A model generated the notes under the pieces. It did no database searches. It was given only the letters and a program-made list of their open reading frames with translations, and was not told the DNA's origin. Below are positions 37,901 through 49,900 of a stretch of DNA of 64,000 bases, piece after piece; within the stretch, counting starts at the first letter, position 1; each line of letters opens with the position of its first letter. The position numbers were made by a program, and so were the translations under genes. The stretch comes from Pelomonas candidula (lineage in GTDB: Bacteria; Pseudomonadota; Gammaproteobacteria; Burkholderiales; Burkholderiaceae_C). The stretch is from assembly GCF_043555985.1 (NCBI RefSeq), contig NZ_JBIGIC010000011.1, forward strand, positions 62,001 to 126,000, read 5' to 3'.

Positions 37901-40900
37901 TGATGTTGGCGGACAGGATGTCCTCGATCTGGCCGATGAGGTTGACGAGGTTGTAGACCATCACGGCGCCGGTGCCGTGGCTGACGCCGCCCGGCGCGCT
38001 CGGGTCGGGCACGGCGACGTCGACGCCGCGGTAGGCGGCGAACAGGTAGTTGTAGCCCGAGGCCAGGGTCAGGTTGTCCAGCACGCCCAGCGGGATGGGG
38101 GTGGTGGCGGCGATCAGCACGCCGTCGCGCACGATGCCGATGTTGCTGCCGCTGGGCTGGCCGCTGCCGGGCGACGTGAGGGCGTAGTCGGGGTCGGACG
38201 AGGGCACGCCCTGCTGGTAGCGGTCGTAGCCGGCCACCAGCATGTACTCGGGGTGGGATTTGCCGATCACGCTCTTGAAGGTGTCGGCCGGGATGACGAT
38301 GACGTCCGCGGCGTTGTTGACGTCGAAGCTGTTGTTGGTGCCGCCCAGCGTCAGGCCGTCGCCCTGCAGCAGCGCGTTCGAGGTGCCGACGGGCGAATCC
38401 CGCAGATCCTGGACATCGATGGCGCTGACCGCGTCGGTGTTGTCGAAGTAGCGGTTGGTGATGAGGATGCGGTTGGGGTCGCCGGAGTTGCGCACCGCAT
38501 AGGTTTCCTCGCCGGTGGGCACCATGCCCAGCACCTCCCAGTAATGCTTGGGATTGGGGCCGTTGGGTGTAGCGGGGCGGTCGGCCGGGTCGACATCGAT
38601 GACGTAGACGCCGCTGGCCTTCGAGTTCGGGAGCGGCACGGGCGCCCCGTAGCCGCTGCGGTCGGGCGCGGCGACGTACAGGCGCTTGCCGTCTTCGCTG
38701 ATGGTGAGCTCGCGCAGGCCGAACGGCGCGATGCCAACGTCGATGCTGCGGATGTACTGGTTGAAGGTGGGCGAGTTCGGGTCGATGTCGACCACGTAGA
38801 TGACGCCGTGCTTCGTGCTCGGGTCGCCGGTGCCGCCGATGCCATCCTCGTCGGTCACGTAGGCGTAGTGGTTGCTGGGGTCGAGGGCGACCCAGTAGGG
38901 CCGCGCGCCAGCGGGGAACTTGATGATGGTGTTGCCCGGGTCGTCCGCGTCCTTGATGTTGACCTGCTGCATCGCCAGCAGGTCCACCACGGCCAGGCCG
39001 TTGCGGGGCGCCGTGCCGTTCTGCGGGTCAGCGGCGCCGGAGATGGTCACGTAGGCGCGGGTGTGGTCGGCGGTCAGCGCGGTGTCGCGCGGCAGGCCGG
39101 CCAGGCGGGTGTCGGTGCCGCTGTAGCCGACCGGGATGGTGGACACGAGCTTCAGTGCCGCGGTGGGATCGGCGGCGGTGGGGTCGCCCTCCGTGTAGAC
39201 GGCCATCTCGCGCAGCGTGCGCAGGGCCGACACGACATAGCTGCCCGGTGCCGGCAGCTGCACCGGCGCGCTGAGGTAGGCCTGGTCCAGCGGCTGGATG
39301 GTGTGGCTGCACTCGTCCCACTGCGGCACCTGGTCGACCCGCGCGACCACGACCTTGGCCAGCCCGAGGATGACGGTCTGGGGCACTTGCACGGCAACCT
39401 GCTCCTGGCCGTTGCCGAGCGTGGTGATGCCACCGACCTGAACGCCGGTGGTGGTGACGCCGTTCTGCTGGAACATCACCTTGACCTGGGAGCTGAGGCT
39501 GGCAGCGGGGCTGGACGACAGGTGCTGGCCGGTCAGCACGAGCACCGGCACGGTCTGGCCGTTGACGGTGCGGAACTCGAAACCCTCAGACGTGATCACC
39601 GGTGCCGCCGGCACGGCGGTGGCGGGCTGGTTGACGGCGACGGAGAAGGTGGTGGTGGCGCCCGGGTCCAGGTGCACGCCCACGGGCGTGACGATGGGAA
39701 GGCCCTGCACCGGGATGGCGACGACGTGCAGTTGGCTGACGTTGAAGCTGATCGCCAGCGTCGGTGCGTAGGTGGCCACGCCGCCAATGCCCGGGCCGGC
39801 GATGAAGGGAATGGACGCGATGGGTGCGTTGACCGTCAGCGTGCCCTTGACGAGGCTGATGGCCGGGCCGGCCTCGGCCAGCAGCCAGAGGCTGGAATTG
39901 AGAATGCCCGGCCACGGCGGCGAGCTGGTGCGGGCGATGTGGTCGGCGCCGACGACGGCGACCTCGTCCTCGAACCACTTGCCTTCCATGTCGCCCTGCT
40001 CGTTGGGTAGCGCGGCGGCGCGCATGAGGTAGAGCCGCGTGCCGACCGGCACGCTGTCCGGCACGGGGATAGCCATCTGCGCCGGCGTGGCCAGCGTGTC
40101 GCCGCCCATGTCGATGTTGAAGGCGCCCAGGAAGTTGAAGTCCTGCGGCACGGGCATCGGCAGCGCGGCCTGGTCGACGCGCGTGATCGCCACGGTGCGC
40201 GGTGCGTCCACCGCATTCGGCGCGACGGTGAGCACGACGCCGTCGCCGGTGGTCACGGCACCGCCCAGCGTGCCGACCGTGGTGCTGCCCACGTCCGGCG
40301 CGTGCACGCGCACCGGCACACGGAACTCGGCGCCGTTGTAGATGACGGTGACCTCGGTGTCGCCCGCGGCCAGCGCGTGGATGATGCCGGCGGCGTCCAC
40401 GCTGACGACCTGGCTGTTGCCCGCCACGTAGGTCGTGTCGGCGGTGACGTTGTCGCCGCCGGGCACGTTGATGGTCAGTGGCTTGTAGCCGGTGCCCGGC
40501 ACCAGCGTCACGGCGTGGGGGTAGACGTCCAGTCCGCTGAACAGCTGCAGGTTGTCGAAGCTGCTGGGCTTGCCCAGCACCAGGGCCGTCGCCGTGGCGA
40601 TGTTGCCGCGCTGGGCCGTCAGCGTGGAGAAGCCCTGGGCCGTGGAGATGACGGCCTGGTTGCCGACGAGGCGGGTCGTCGTGGGGTTGCTGATGGACAG
40701 CGTCACGTACTTGCTGTCAAGCGCCACGCCCTGCTGGTCGGCGAAGTCGCCCAGCACGGTGGGCAGGTAGCGCGCGCCCAGCGCCAGCGTCGGGTTGCGC
40801 TGCGCGAAGTCCAGGTGCAGCAGCGGCGCGTCGCTGACGTGAACGGTGACGGGGGTGGCGGCGGACTGCGTGAAACCGTCGTCGGCGATGACGGTGAAGT

Positions 40901-43900
40901 TCGCGTCGCCCGAGAAGCCCTCCTCGGGCTGGAAGAACACGCGCGTGCCGTCGCCCGACAGCGTGGCCGTGCCGTGGGTGGACGAGACGATGCGGTAGGT
41001 GAGGGCGTCGCCCTCGGGGTCGCTGAGGAAGGACGCGACCGGCACCTGCGCGAGCAGGTCCACGTGGGTGAAGCCCGAGCCGGCGCCCACGGTCGGGCCC
41101 TGGTTGGGCGCGAAGCCGAGGTTGGCGAACAGCAGCTGTGCGTCGGCGGCGTTGACGACGCCGTCGCGGTTGATGTCGGCAGCCGCCAGGAAGGCAGCCT
41201 GGCCCGTGCTGCTGCCGCGCGCGGCCATCAGGGCCGCGGCGTCGGTGCCGTCCACGCGGCCGTCGCCGTTGACGTCGCCGGCGGCGAAGAGGTGGACGCT
41301 GTAGCCGCCTGCGCCGCTGCCGGCGATGCGCAGCGTCTTGAGGCCGTCGGCGGTGATGCGGAAGATGGCGAAGGCGCCCTGGGCGTCGGTGCCGGTGACG
41401 ACCGGGATCGCACCGTCGATGACCGGCAGGGCCGGCGCCAGCGAGCCGCCGGTGGCCTGCACGCGCACGCCCAGCAGGAAGGCGCCGCCTTGCGGCAGCT
41501 GCACCTCGCTGGGCCGCACGGCCAGCGAGTACAGCGCCTGCTGGCCGGCGGCGAGGGTGCCGGTCGTGTCGTTGGCGAGGTAGTTCAGCGCGGCGCCGAG
41601 GTCGGCGGTCAGCGGCGTCACGGACACGGCGGCGCCGTAGCCGATGGACTCGCCGCCCTTGGCGCTGCCCGGCACGGTGGCCAGCGTGAGCAGGTGGCTG
41701 GCCGGGTCGGCGTAGCCGTAGCGCTGCGAGGTGCCGGCCTGCAGGTCGCGGGCCGAGACGAGGTTGCCGGCGGCGTCGTAGGCGTAGTCGTGCACGCTGC
41801 CGTCGGGCGAGGTCAGCCGCGTGAGGCGGCCCTGGGCGTCGTTGGTGAAGACGACCGCGTCGCCGTTGGATGCGGTGACGCCGCTGCCGTTGACGTCAAG
41901 GCGCACGCCGTCGGCGTAGGTGATGGCGGTGACGCCGGTGCCGACCTGCAGGTCGTAGCGGGTGCCGGCGGCGTCGACCAGCGTGTACTGGGCGCGTGTG
42001 CCGGTGAGCGAGGCCGGGTTGTAGGCGCTGCCGTTGTCCAGCGAGTAGAACTTGCCGGACGCCTGCTGCAGCGGCTCGGCGGCGGACTGAAGCTGCCAGG
42101 TGACGCCGGCATCGGGCACCCAGTGCGGCTCGTAGTAGGTGAAGCCCTGGCCGACGACCGCCACCGGCTGGAAGGTGAAGCCCACACGGCCACCGTCCGG
42201 CGTGTCGACGAAGACACGCGTACCCCAGCGCAGCGGGTTGTAGACGCCGCTGGATTCCGAGCCGGTGTCGGGCACGTCGGTTGTGACGCCGAGGTCGCGC
42301 CAGGCGAGCTTCCAGCCATTGCCGAAGCTGCCGGCCTCGTCGGCGGCGAAGCTGTCGTAGCGGCGCGTGAAGTCGAGCGTGTGGCCGTCCAGCGTGACGC
42401 TGAAATCGGTGTTGCTGCGCGTGTAGCGGCCGGCGTCGCTGGCGGCGTCCAGCTCGAAGGCCGTCGTGGCCTCGGCGCTGCGGCCGGCGATGTCGGTGGC
42501 GGTGAGGCGCAGCTGGTAGAAGCCGCGGGCGAAGCGGGCCGGGTCCAGGCTCGCAAGCGCGCCCGTGATGGGGCCGGTGCCGCTGGCCAGCGTGGAGAAG
42601 TCCTCGCTGCCGGTGCGGGCGATCTGCAGCGTCCAGCTCTCGAGGTTGCTGTCGACGACGCTGCCGGTCAGGTCCAGCGGGCCGGTGATGCGGGCGCCGC
42701 CCAGGCCGGCGTCGAGGGCAACGACCGGCGCGCTGTGGTCCAGCGGGTCGCGCACGCGCAGCCGCGTCGTGCTGCTGGCGGTGTAGCCGTCGAGGTCGGT
42801 GGCGGTGGCGGTCAGCGTGTAGATGCCGCTGGCCGGCGCGGTGAAGACGGCGTGGCCGTTGGCGTCCAGCGCCAGCGGCGCGCCGTTGACGGAGAGCGTG
42901 CGTCCGGCGATGGCCGAGAAGGCATCGGCCAGCACGTTGATGGCCACCGGCTGGCCCGGCACGGCGGGGAAGCTGGGCGTCAGCACGATGCTGGGCACGG
43001 GGCCGGCCGGCTGGGGCGTGACGCGCAGCTGCAGGCCGCGTTCGACGGTGGTGATGCCGTCGGTGACGCCGACGACGGCGAGGTAGTCGCCGAGCTGGCC
43101 GGCGGTGGGCGTCCAGCTGAACTGGCCGGTGGTGGTGTCGAAGCTCGCGCCCTGGGGCAGGTTGCGGGCGCTGAAAGTGAGCTGCGAGCCGGTGTCGGGG
43201 TCGGTCGCGGCGAGCTGGAACTGCAGCGTGTCGCCCAGCGCCACCTGGTGGTTGGTGAAGCTCAGCACCGGCGGGCGGTTGACGTCGGCCACGTCGACGT
43301 GGACGGTGGTGGTGTCCTGCAGGCCCAGCGGGTCGCTGACGGAGAACTTCAGGTCGTAGCCGCCGGCCTGGTCGTAGTCGGGCTGCCAGGTGAAGGCGCC
43401 GGTGGCGCGGTCGAACTGGGCGCCGCGCGGCAGGGCGCCGACGGGCGCGTAGGTCAGCACGTCGCCGTCGGGGTCGGTGCCGATCAGCGTGAAGTTGATG
43501 AGGCGCTGCTCCTGCGTGCCCAGCGGCGGGATGGTGGCGAGCTGCGGCGCCTGGTTGGTGTTGGTGACGGTGAGGTCGAACTTCTCGCTGCTGCTGCCCG
43601 CGCCGTCGGAGACGGTGACGAGGACGTCCTTGTAGACGCCGGCTGAGAAGAAGTCGGTGGCCCAGCGCAGGCGGCCGGTGGCGGGGTCCAGCACGGCGCC
43701 CGGGGGCGGATTGCTGATGCTGTAGGTCAGCGGGTCGCCGTCGGCGTCGGTGGCGGCGAACTGCAGGTCCAGCAGCTGGCCTTCGGCGATCGTGCGGTTG
43801 CCGATGGGGCGCAGCACCGGCGCGGCATTGGTGGCTCGCACGACGAGGGGCACGGTCTGCGTGTCGGTGTTGCCGACGCTGTCGGTGACCGTGAACGTGA

Positions 43901-46900
43901 TCGTGCTGCTGCCTGCATCGGCCGCCGTGGGCGTCCAGGTGAAGACGGCGCTGCCGTACTGGGCGCCGGGTACGAGGGTGGCACCGGCGGGCAGGCCGGT
44001 GGCGCTGAAGGTCAGCGCGTCCTGGTCGAGGTCCGTCGCCTTGACGGTGAACTGCAGCGGCTGGCCGATCAGCGCGACCTTGGGGCCGATGGTGGCGAGC
44101 AGCGGCGGTTCGGAGGCCGACGTGACCTTGACGACGAAGCTGGTCGACGTCGACAGCACCGCCTTGGCGCCGCCGCCGTCACCGTCGTCGGACGCGGTCA
44201 GCTGGACGATGTAGTCGCCACGCTCACGGTCTCCCGGCGTGATGCGCAGGATGCCGGTGCCGTTGCCGGTGGGGATGAAGTTGAAGAGCGGCGGGGTGCT
44301 GTCGGCCGCTGACGGTTGCCAGTTCTGCGACACCGCGTAGGGCAGGCCCTTGAGCGTGACGGTGAAGGCGACGTTGATCGGGTCGCCGTCGGCGTCGGTC
44401 ACGGTGACGGGCACGTCGACGGGCTGGCCCTTGGCCACCGTCAGGTTGGCCTGCGGCGTCACCTCGGGCGCGCGGTTGGCGTTCAGCACCTGGATGGGCA
44501 CCGTCATGCTGGTGGACAGCGGCGTGCCGGTGCCGTCGCCGTCGTCGGTGGCCGTGACGACGAGGTTGTAGCTGCCGGCCTGGGTGTAGCCGGGCGTCCA
44601 GCGCAGCGTGCCGGTGGCGCCGTCGAACGTGGCGCCGTCGGGCAGGCCGGTGACGCTGTAGGTCACGGTCGGCGGCGTGGTCTCGGGTGGCGACAGCTGG
44701 CCGTTGGCCAGGCGCACCTGGGGCACGTAGGTCGGGTTGTCCGGGTCGGTGGCGTTGAGCAGCAGCGTCAGCGTCTGGCCTTCCAGCACCGAGGCGTTCA
44801 GCACCGGTGCGAACACGGGCGGTGCGTTGACGTTGAGCACCGTGAAGTGGACGGCGCGCTCGACGGTGTTTTCGCCGTCGGAGACGCGGAACTTCAGCGT
44901 GTACTCCGGCCCGCTGTTCAGCGGCGGCACCCAGTTGAATACGCCGGTGTTGGGGTCCAGCGTGGCGCCGGCGGGCAGCAGGTCGGCGGAGTAGGTGAGG
45001 GTCTGGCTGTCGACGTCGGTGGCGCGCAGCGTGAACTGCACCGGGTCGCCCTGGCGCACGGTGCGGTCGGGGATGCCCAGCAGCACGGGCGGCGCGTTGA
45101 CCTGGTCGACGATGACGTCGACCGTCTGCGTGACGGTGTTGACGCCATCGCTGACGGTGAAGCTGAGGTTGCGGTACTCGCCGGCGGCGTCGTAGCCGGG
45201 CGTCCACTCGAACACGCCGCGTTGGGCGTCGAAGCGCGCGCCCGGCGGCAGGCCGTTGGCGGCGTAGCTGAGGGCATGGCCCTCGGGGTCGCTGGCGATG
45301 ACGGGCAGCGTGAAGGCCTGGCCTTCCTGCAGGCGCACGGAGGGCGGCAGCTCGAACTGCGGCGCGCGGTTGGCGCCGGCGGTCTCGATGACGAAGGCTT
45401 GCGTCGCGTAGGCGCCGCGGGTGTCGTAGACGCGCAGCACGACCGGGCTCTTCTCGGGGCTGTCGGGCGTGGGCGTCCAGCTGAGCAGGCCGGTGGCGGC
45501 GTCCAGCGTCGCGCCCTGCGGGCCTTGCAGCATCACCCAGGTCAACGTGCTGTGCTCGGGGTCCTCGGCGTTGGCCTGGTAGGCGTAGGGCGTGCCGGCC
45601 TTGGCGGTGGTGACGGGCACCTGGCTGAACGTGGGCGCCTGGTTGGGGTAGGGCAGGGCGTAGACACCCGCGCCGATCTCGACGCGCTGGCCCAGCGGGT
45701 TGTTGAGCTTGACCGTCGTGAGCTGCGTGGACGCGCCGCGCACGAACACGCCGTTGGGGATACCGGCGCCCAGGTCCAGCAGCCACAGGCCGTCGCTGCT
45801 GACGCTGGCGCCGGCGGCCGAGCCCTGGAAGTAGCGCGACGGGTCCAGCACCAGCAACAGCGGCACCTTGAGGTCGTAGCCGCTCTTGTTCGTGACCTTG
45901 ACGTCGAACGACAGCGTGCCGGTGGCGCGGTTGGAGCGGGTGGCGACGAACTGGATGTCCAGCAGCGTGGAGAAGTCCGACACCGCGGTGAAGGCCACGG
46001 TGTAGGCGGACGTGAGCTCCAGCCCCACGCTGGAACGGATGCGCTTGTCGACGGTCAGCGTGTAGTTGCCGCCGTCGGGGGACTCGAAGCGCAGTGTGGC
46101 GGTGCGCGTCGCAGCGTCGTAGCTGAGCGACGTGATGGCGACGGCGCGACCGGTGCTGTCGACGAGCTGGTAGTTGGCGATATTGGTGACCGAGGCGAGG
46201 TCGCCGTCGCTGCCCACGCGCATGTCGTGGTCGAAGGTGACGGTGAGGCTGCTCATCGGCAGCGCCACGATGGCGCCGTTGGCCGGGCTGGTGCGCAGCA
46301 CCGATGGGGCGACCAGCGGGGCCAGCACGTCGACCTCGCTGCCGTTGGCGATCAGCAGGCGGCCGTCGCTGGTGGCCAGCAGCTGCTCGGCGCTCGGGCC
46401 GCCGGTGGCGACCGCCAGCCAGTCCATCGTGGCGAGGTCGACCATGTAGAGGCTGGCCTTGTCGCTGCTGCCCGACGGGATGCGGGCCGAGACGAAGAGC
46501 AGGCCCTCAAGCGCGGTGCCGGCCTGGCCGAAGCTGAGCGAGTCCAGCGCGGCATCGATCTGCAGCTGAGCCTGGGCGTTGCCCTTGGCATCGAAGCGGA
46601 TGACCTCGCCGCGGTGGGGCCAGGTGGTGCCCCAGAGGCTGCCGTCCGGCGCGATGGCGAGGTCGTCGACGCGGATGTTGCTGAAGTGGCTGAAGGTGCG
46701 CTTGACGGGGTCGAAGGCCTCGACGCCGTTGCCGGAGGACACGTAGAACACGCCCTTGGCTTTGTCGAAGGCCAGCGTCTGCGTGATGCTGTCGCCGTAA
46801 CGGTTGATGACGTCCAGCGTCTGCGGGTCCAGCTCCAGCAACTGGCCGCCGCCGCTGGTGGCCCACAGGCCGCCGTTGGCGTCGTAGGCCAGGTCGTAGA

Positions 46901-49900
46901 CGGGGCTGTCGAGCTGCACGGCGGGGGCGAGTGCCTTGCCGCCGGTGGGGTCGAACAGGTAGAGCGCGCCGCGGTTGCCGCCGCCGCTGACGATGAATTT
47001 GCCATCGGGCCGCTCCAGGATGGCCAGCGGGCCGATGCCGGAGAAGCTTTGCGTGATGCCGGTGCCGAAGGCCTCGCCGCTGAACGGCGCGAGCACGCTG
47101 CCGAACAGCGATGGCCGCGACGATACGGTGCCGGGCAGGTTCTGCTGGGCCTTCAGGAACAGCTCGTTGGTGCTGGTGGCGTTGCTGGGCGCGGGCGGCG
47201 GGGCGACGTCCTGCGTCGTGCGGCCGACCTGAGGCGTGCCGCCCACGTCGACGACGGCGCCGTCGCTGGGCAGGTCGCCGCTGGGCGCGAGTTCGCGGTT
47301 GCCGGCGTTGTCGATGGACAGGGCCAGGAACTGGTAGCTGTGGCCGGCCCGGCCGCTGTAGACGCCGTTGCTGTCGGTGGTCTGGTTCTTCCAGATCGTC
47401 CAGGCGCCGGCGTCCTCGCGCACGTAGACGGTGGTGCCGCGCACGCCCGAGCCGGTGTTGCCGTCGGCAGCCTGCCAGCTGACCTGGTAGTCCGCACCGC
47501 CGGCCTGCACCAGCGAGGCGGCGACGGTGGTCGTGGGCGGGGTGACGTCCAGCGTGCTGGTGATGCGGGCCGTCTCCATCGGGGCCCGGTTGTCGAGCTC
47601 GACGCGGGCCTGGGCGCTCACCGTGGCGCCGTCCGCGGCGCCGAAGGCCGATTGCACCGTGTAGCTGACGAAGCCCTGGCCGTGACCTTGCGAGTCGTCC
47701 GGTTGCAGCAGGCCGCGCGTGGCGTCCTGCAGCACCTCACCGGTGTCGGGGTCGATGGCCTGCAGCAGCCAGGTGGCCGTGCGGCTGTCGGGGTCCACGC
47801 CGGCGCTGACGCGCACGATGAAACCCAGCGAGTTGCGCAGGTCGAAGTCGCCCTGGAAGTTGGCCCGGTCGGTCGGCACGTGGATGGTGACGCCGCCGAC
47901 CTTGATGTCGCCCAGGCGGAAGCTGCGCAGCGAGACGTTCGGGTCCAGCACCGTGGAGACGCGCACCTGCTCGGCGCTGCTGTCCGAGCCGGCGGGGTTG
48001 GCGAACTTGATCGTGTAGGGCAGCGCCGTGTTGGCCGGCAGGTATTGCTGCGTGCCGTAGCCGCTCGGGCCGGTGATGGAGGCGCCGTCGGCCGTGTTCT
48101 GCGCGATCTGGTTGAAGATTTTCTGCAGGTCCAGCGCGGTCAGCGTGTTGCTGCTGGCCAGCGACGAGAAGCCGGGATCGGTGGACGAGACGCCGGAGCT
48201 GCTGCCGAACGGCGAGAAGATGTTGATCGACTGGAAGTAGGTGGCGTGCGACAGCGCGAGGTCGTAGTCGCTGGCCTGGCCGGACACGGGCACGGGGATG
48301 CCGTACTCGCCGCAGTCGTCGGAGATGCGGGTGTCGTAGCCCAGCAGCTGGGCGATGGTGCCGGGCGCGTCGCCGTACCACTTGTGCACCTGCTCGAAGA
48401 AGCTGCTCAGCGTCGCCGGGCCGGAGATCTGCTGGCCCACTGGGCCGACGAGGATGCCGCTGGCCAGCGTGGCCATCAGGCTGATGACCTTCTCGTCGGT
48501 GCGGATCGGCGGCGCCTGATCGGCCGGGCGCAGCAGGCCGCTTTCCTCCAGCGCGCCGAGATAGGCCTTGACCCAGGTGTCGTGGTCGGCTGCGAGGTTG
48601 ACAAGGGCGGCGTTGGCCGTGGTGTCAGCCAGCACGGCGGTGCGCAGGCGCTCGGCCTCCTTGGTCTGCAGCGTGACGAACTCGTCGCGCGTCAGCGGCG
48701 TGGCGGAAGCGTTCACGTTGAACAGGAAGGGCGCGAAGAGGCCGATGCAGTCGTCGATCTTGGCGTTGGGGTCGCTGAACCACTTGGCCAGGTCGGCGCC
48801 CAGAGAGCCGACGCCGTCCTTGAGCACGTCGGCCTTGGCCATGTCGGGCCGGGCCGCGTAGACGGCGCGCTTGTAGGCCTCGAAGTTGCGGTCGAAGATG
48901 GCCTGCAGGCCCGGGTAGGTCGTGACCGAGAAGTTCAGGCCGACGTAGCCGCCCGATTCCACGTCCAGCGCATAGCCCGGCGCCAGCATCGTGCCGAAGG
49001 TGTTGACCTCGCTGTCCAGGCTGGCCCAGGCGACGTCGCTGCGCTGGCTGCCGTCGGGCGAACCGGACACGTTGGACGAGAAGCTGGTGTAGGGCAGGCC
49101 GTAGACCTTGGCGTTGTCGCCCAGCTCGGTCACGCCGAAGCTGAAGTAGACGTAGGGCGTGTCGACGTTGGTGAGGCTTTGCAGCGAGATGCTGTAGAGC
49201 CCGGTCTGGCCCGAGGGCACGACGCGCGGGCCGCCCAGGCCGATGGTCACGTCGATGGGCAGGGCCGTCTCGACGAGGTAGCGGTAGGGCAGCGTGGCGA
49301 TGGCGCCGTTGGGGTTGATGACGGCGATGTCGTAGAGGCCGTGCGGGACGTTGGTGAAGTCGAAGATGGCCTTGATGGTCGTCGCGTCGATGACCTGGTA
49401 GCTGACCGGCGTGACCTCCAGGATGCCGGGTCGCACCAGCTTGACGACGGCGCCGTCCTTGAAGCCGGCGCCGGTGATGGTGGCCGTGACCCACTTGCTG
49501 TCGCCGCCCTGGTCCTGCGTGACGTCGGTGATGCTGAAGGGCAGGGTCTTGGCGGTCAGCGTGACGTTGGTGGGCGAGCCCGAGCGGCCCTGGATGAGCA
49601 CGTAGTAGTCCCCGGCCTGCGTGGTCGGCACGGTCGTGCGCGGGTCGGCCGACAGTACCTGCTGGGCGCCGAAGTCGAAGGCCGAGGGGCTGGCGGCATC
49701 GCCGTAGCGGACGTAGAGCTCGTTGGCGGTGAGGTTGTCGGCCGCGTCGAGCAGCACCTGCAGCGTCTCTCCTGCGCCGACGGTCACACGGTAGAGGCGC
49801 TGCTCGCCGGGCGCGAGCGTCGTCTGCAGCGGCACGCCCAGCGCGAGCGTGGGCACGGTGACGTTCATGGCCGCGGCGCTGGCCGCCGTGTTGTTGCGCT

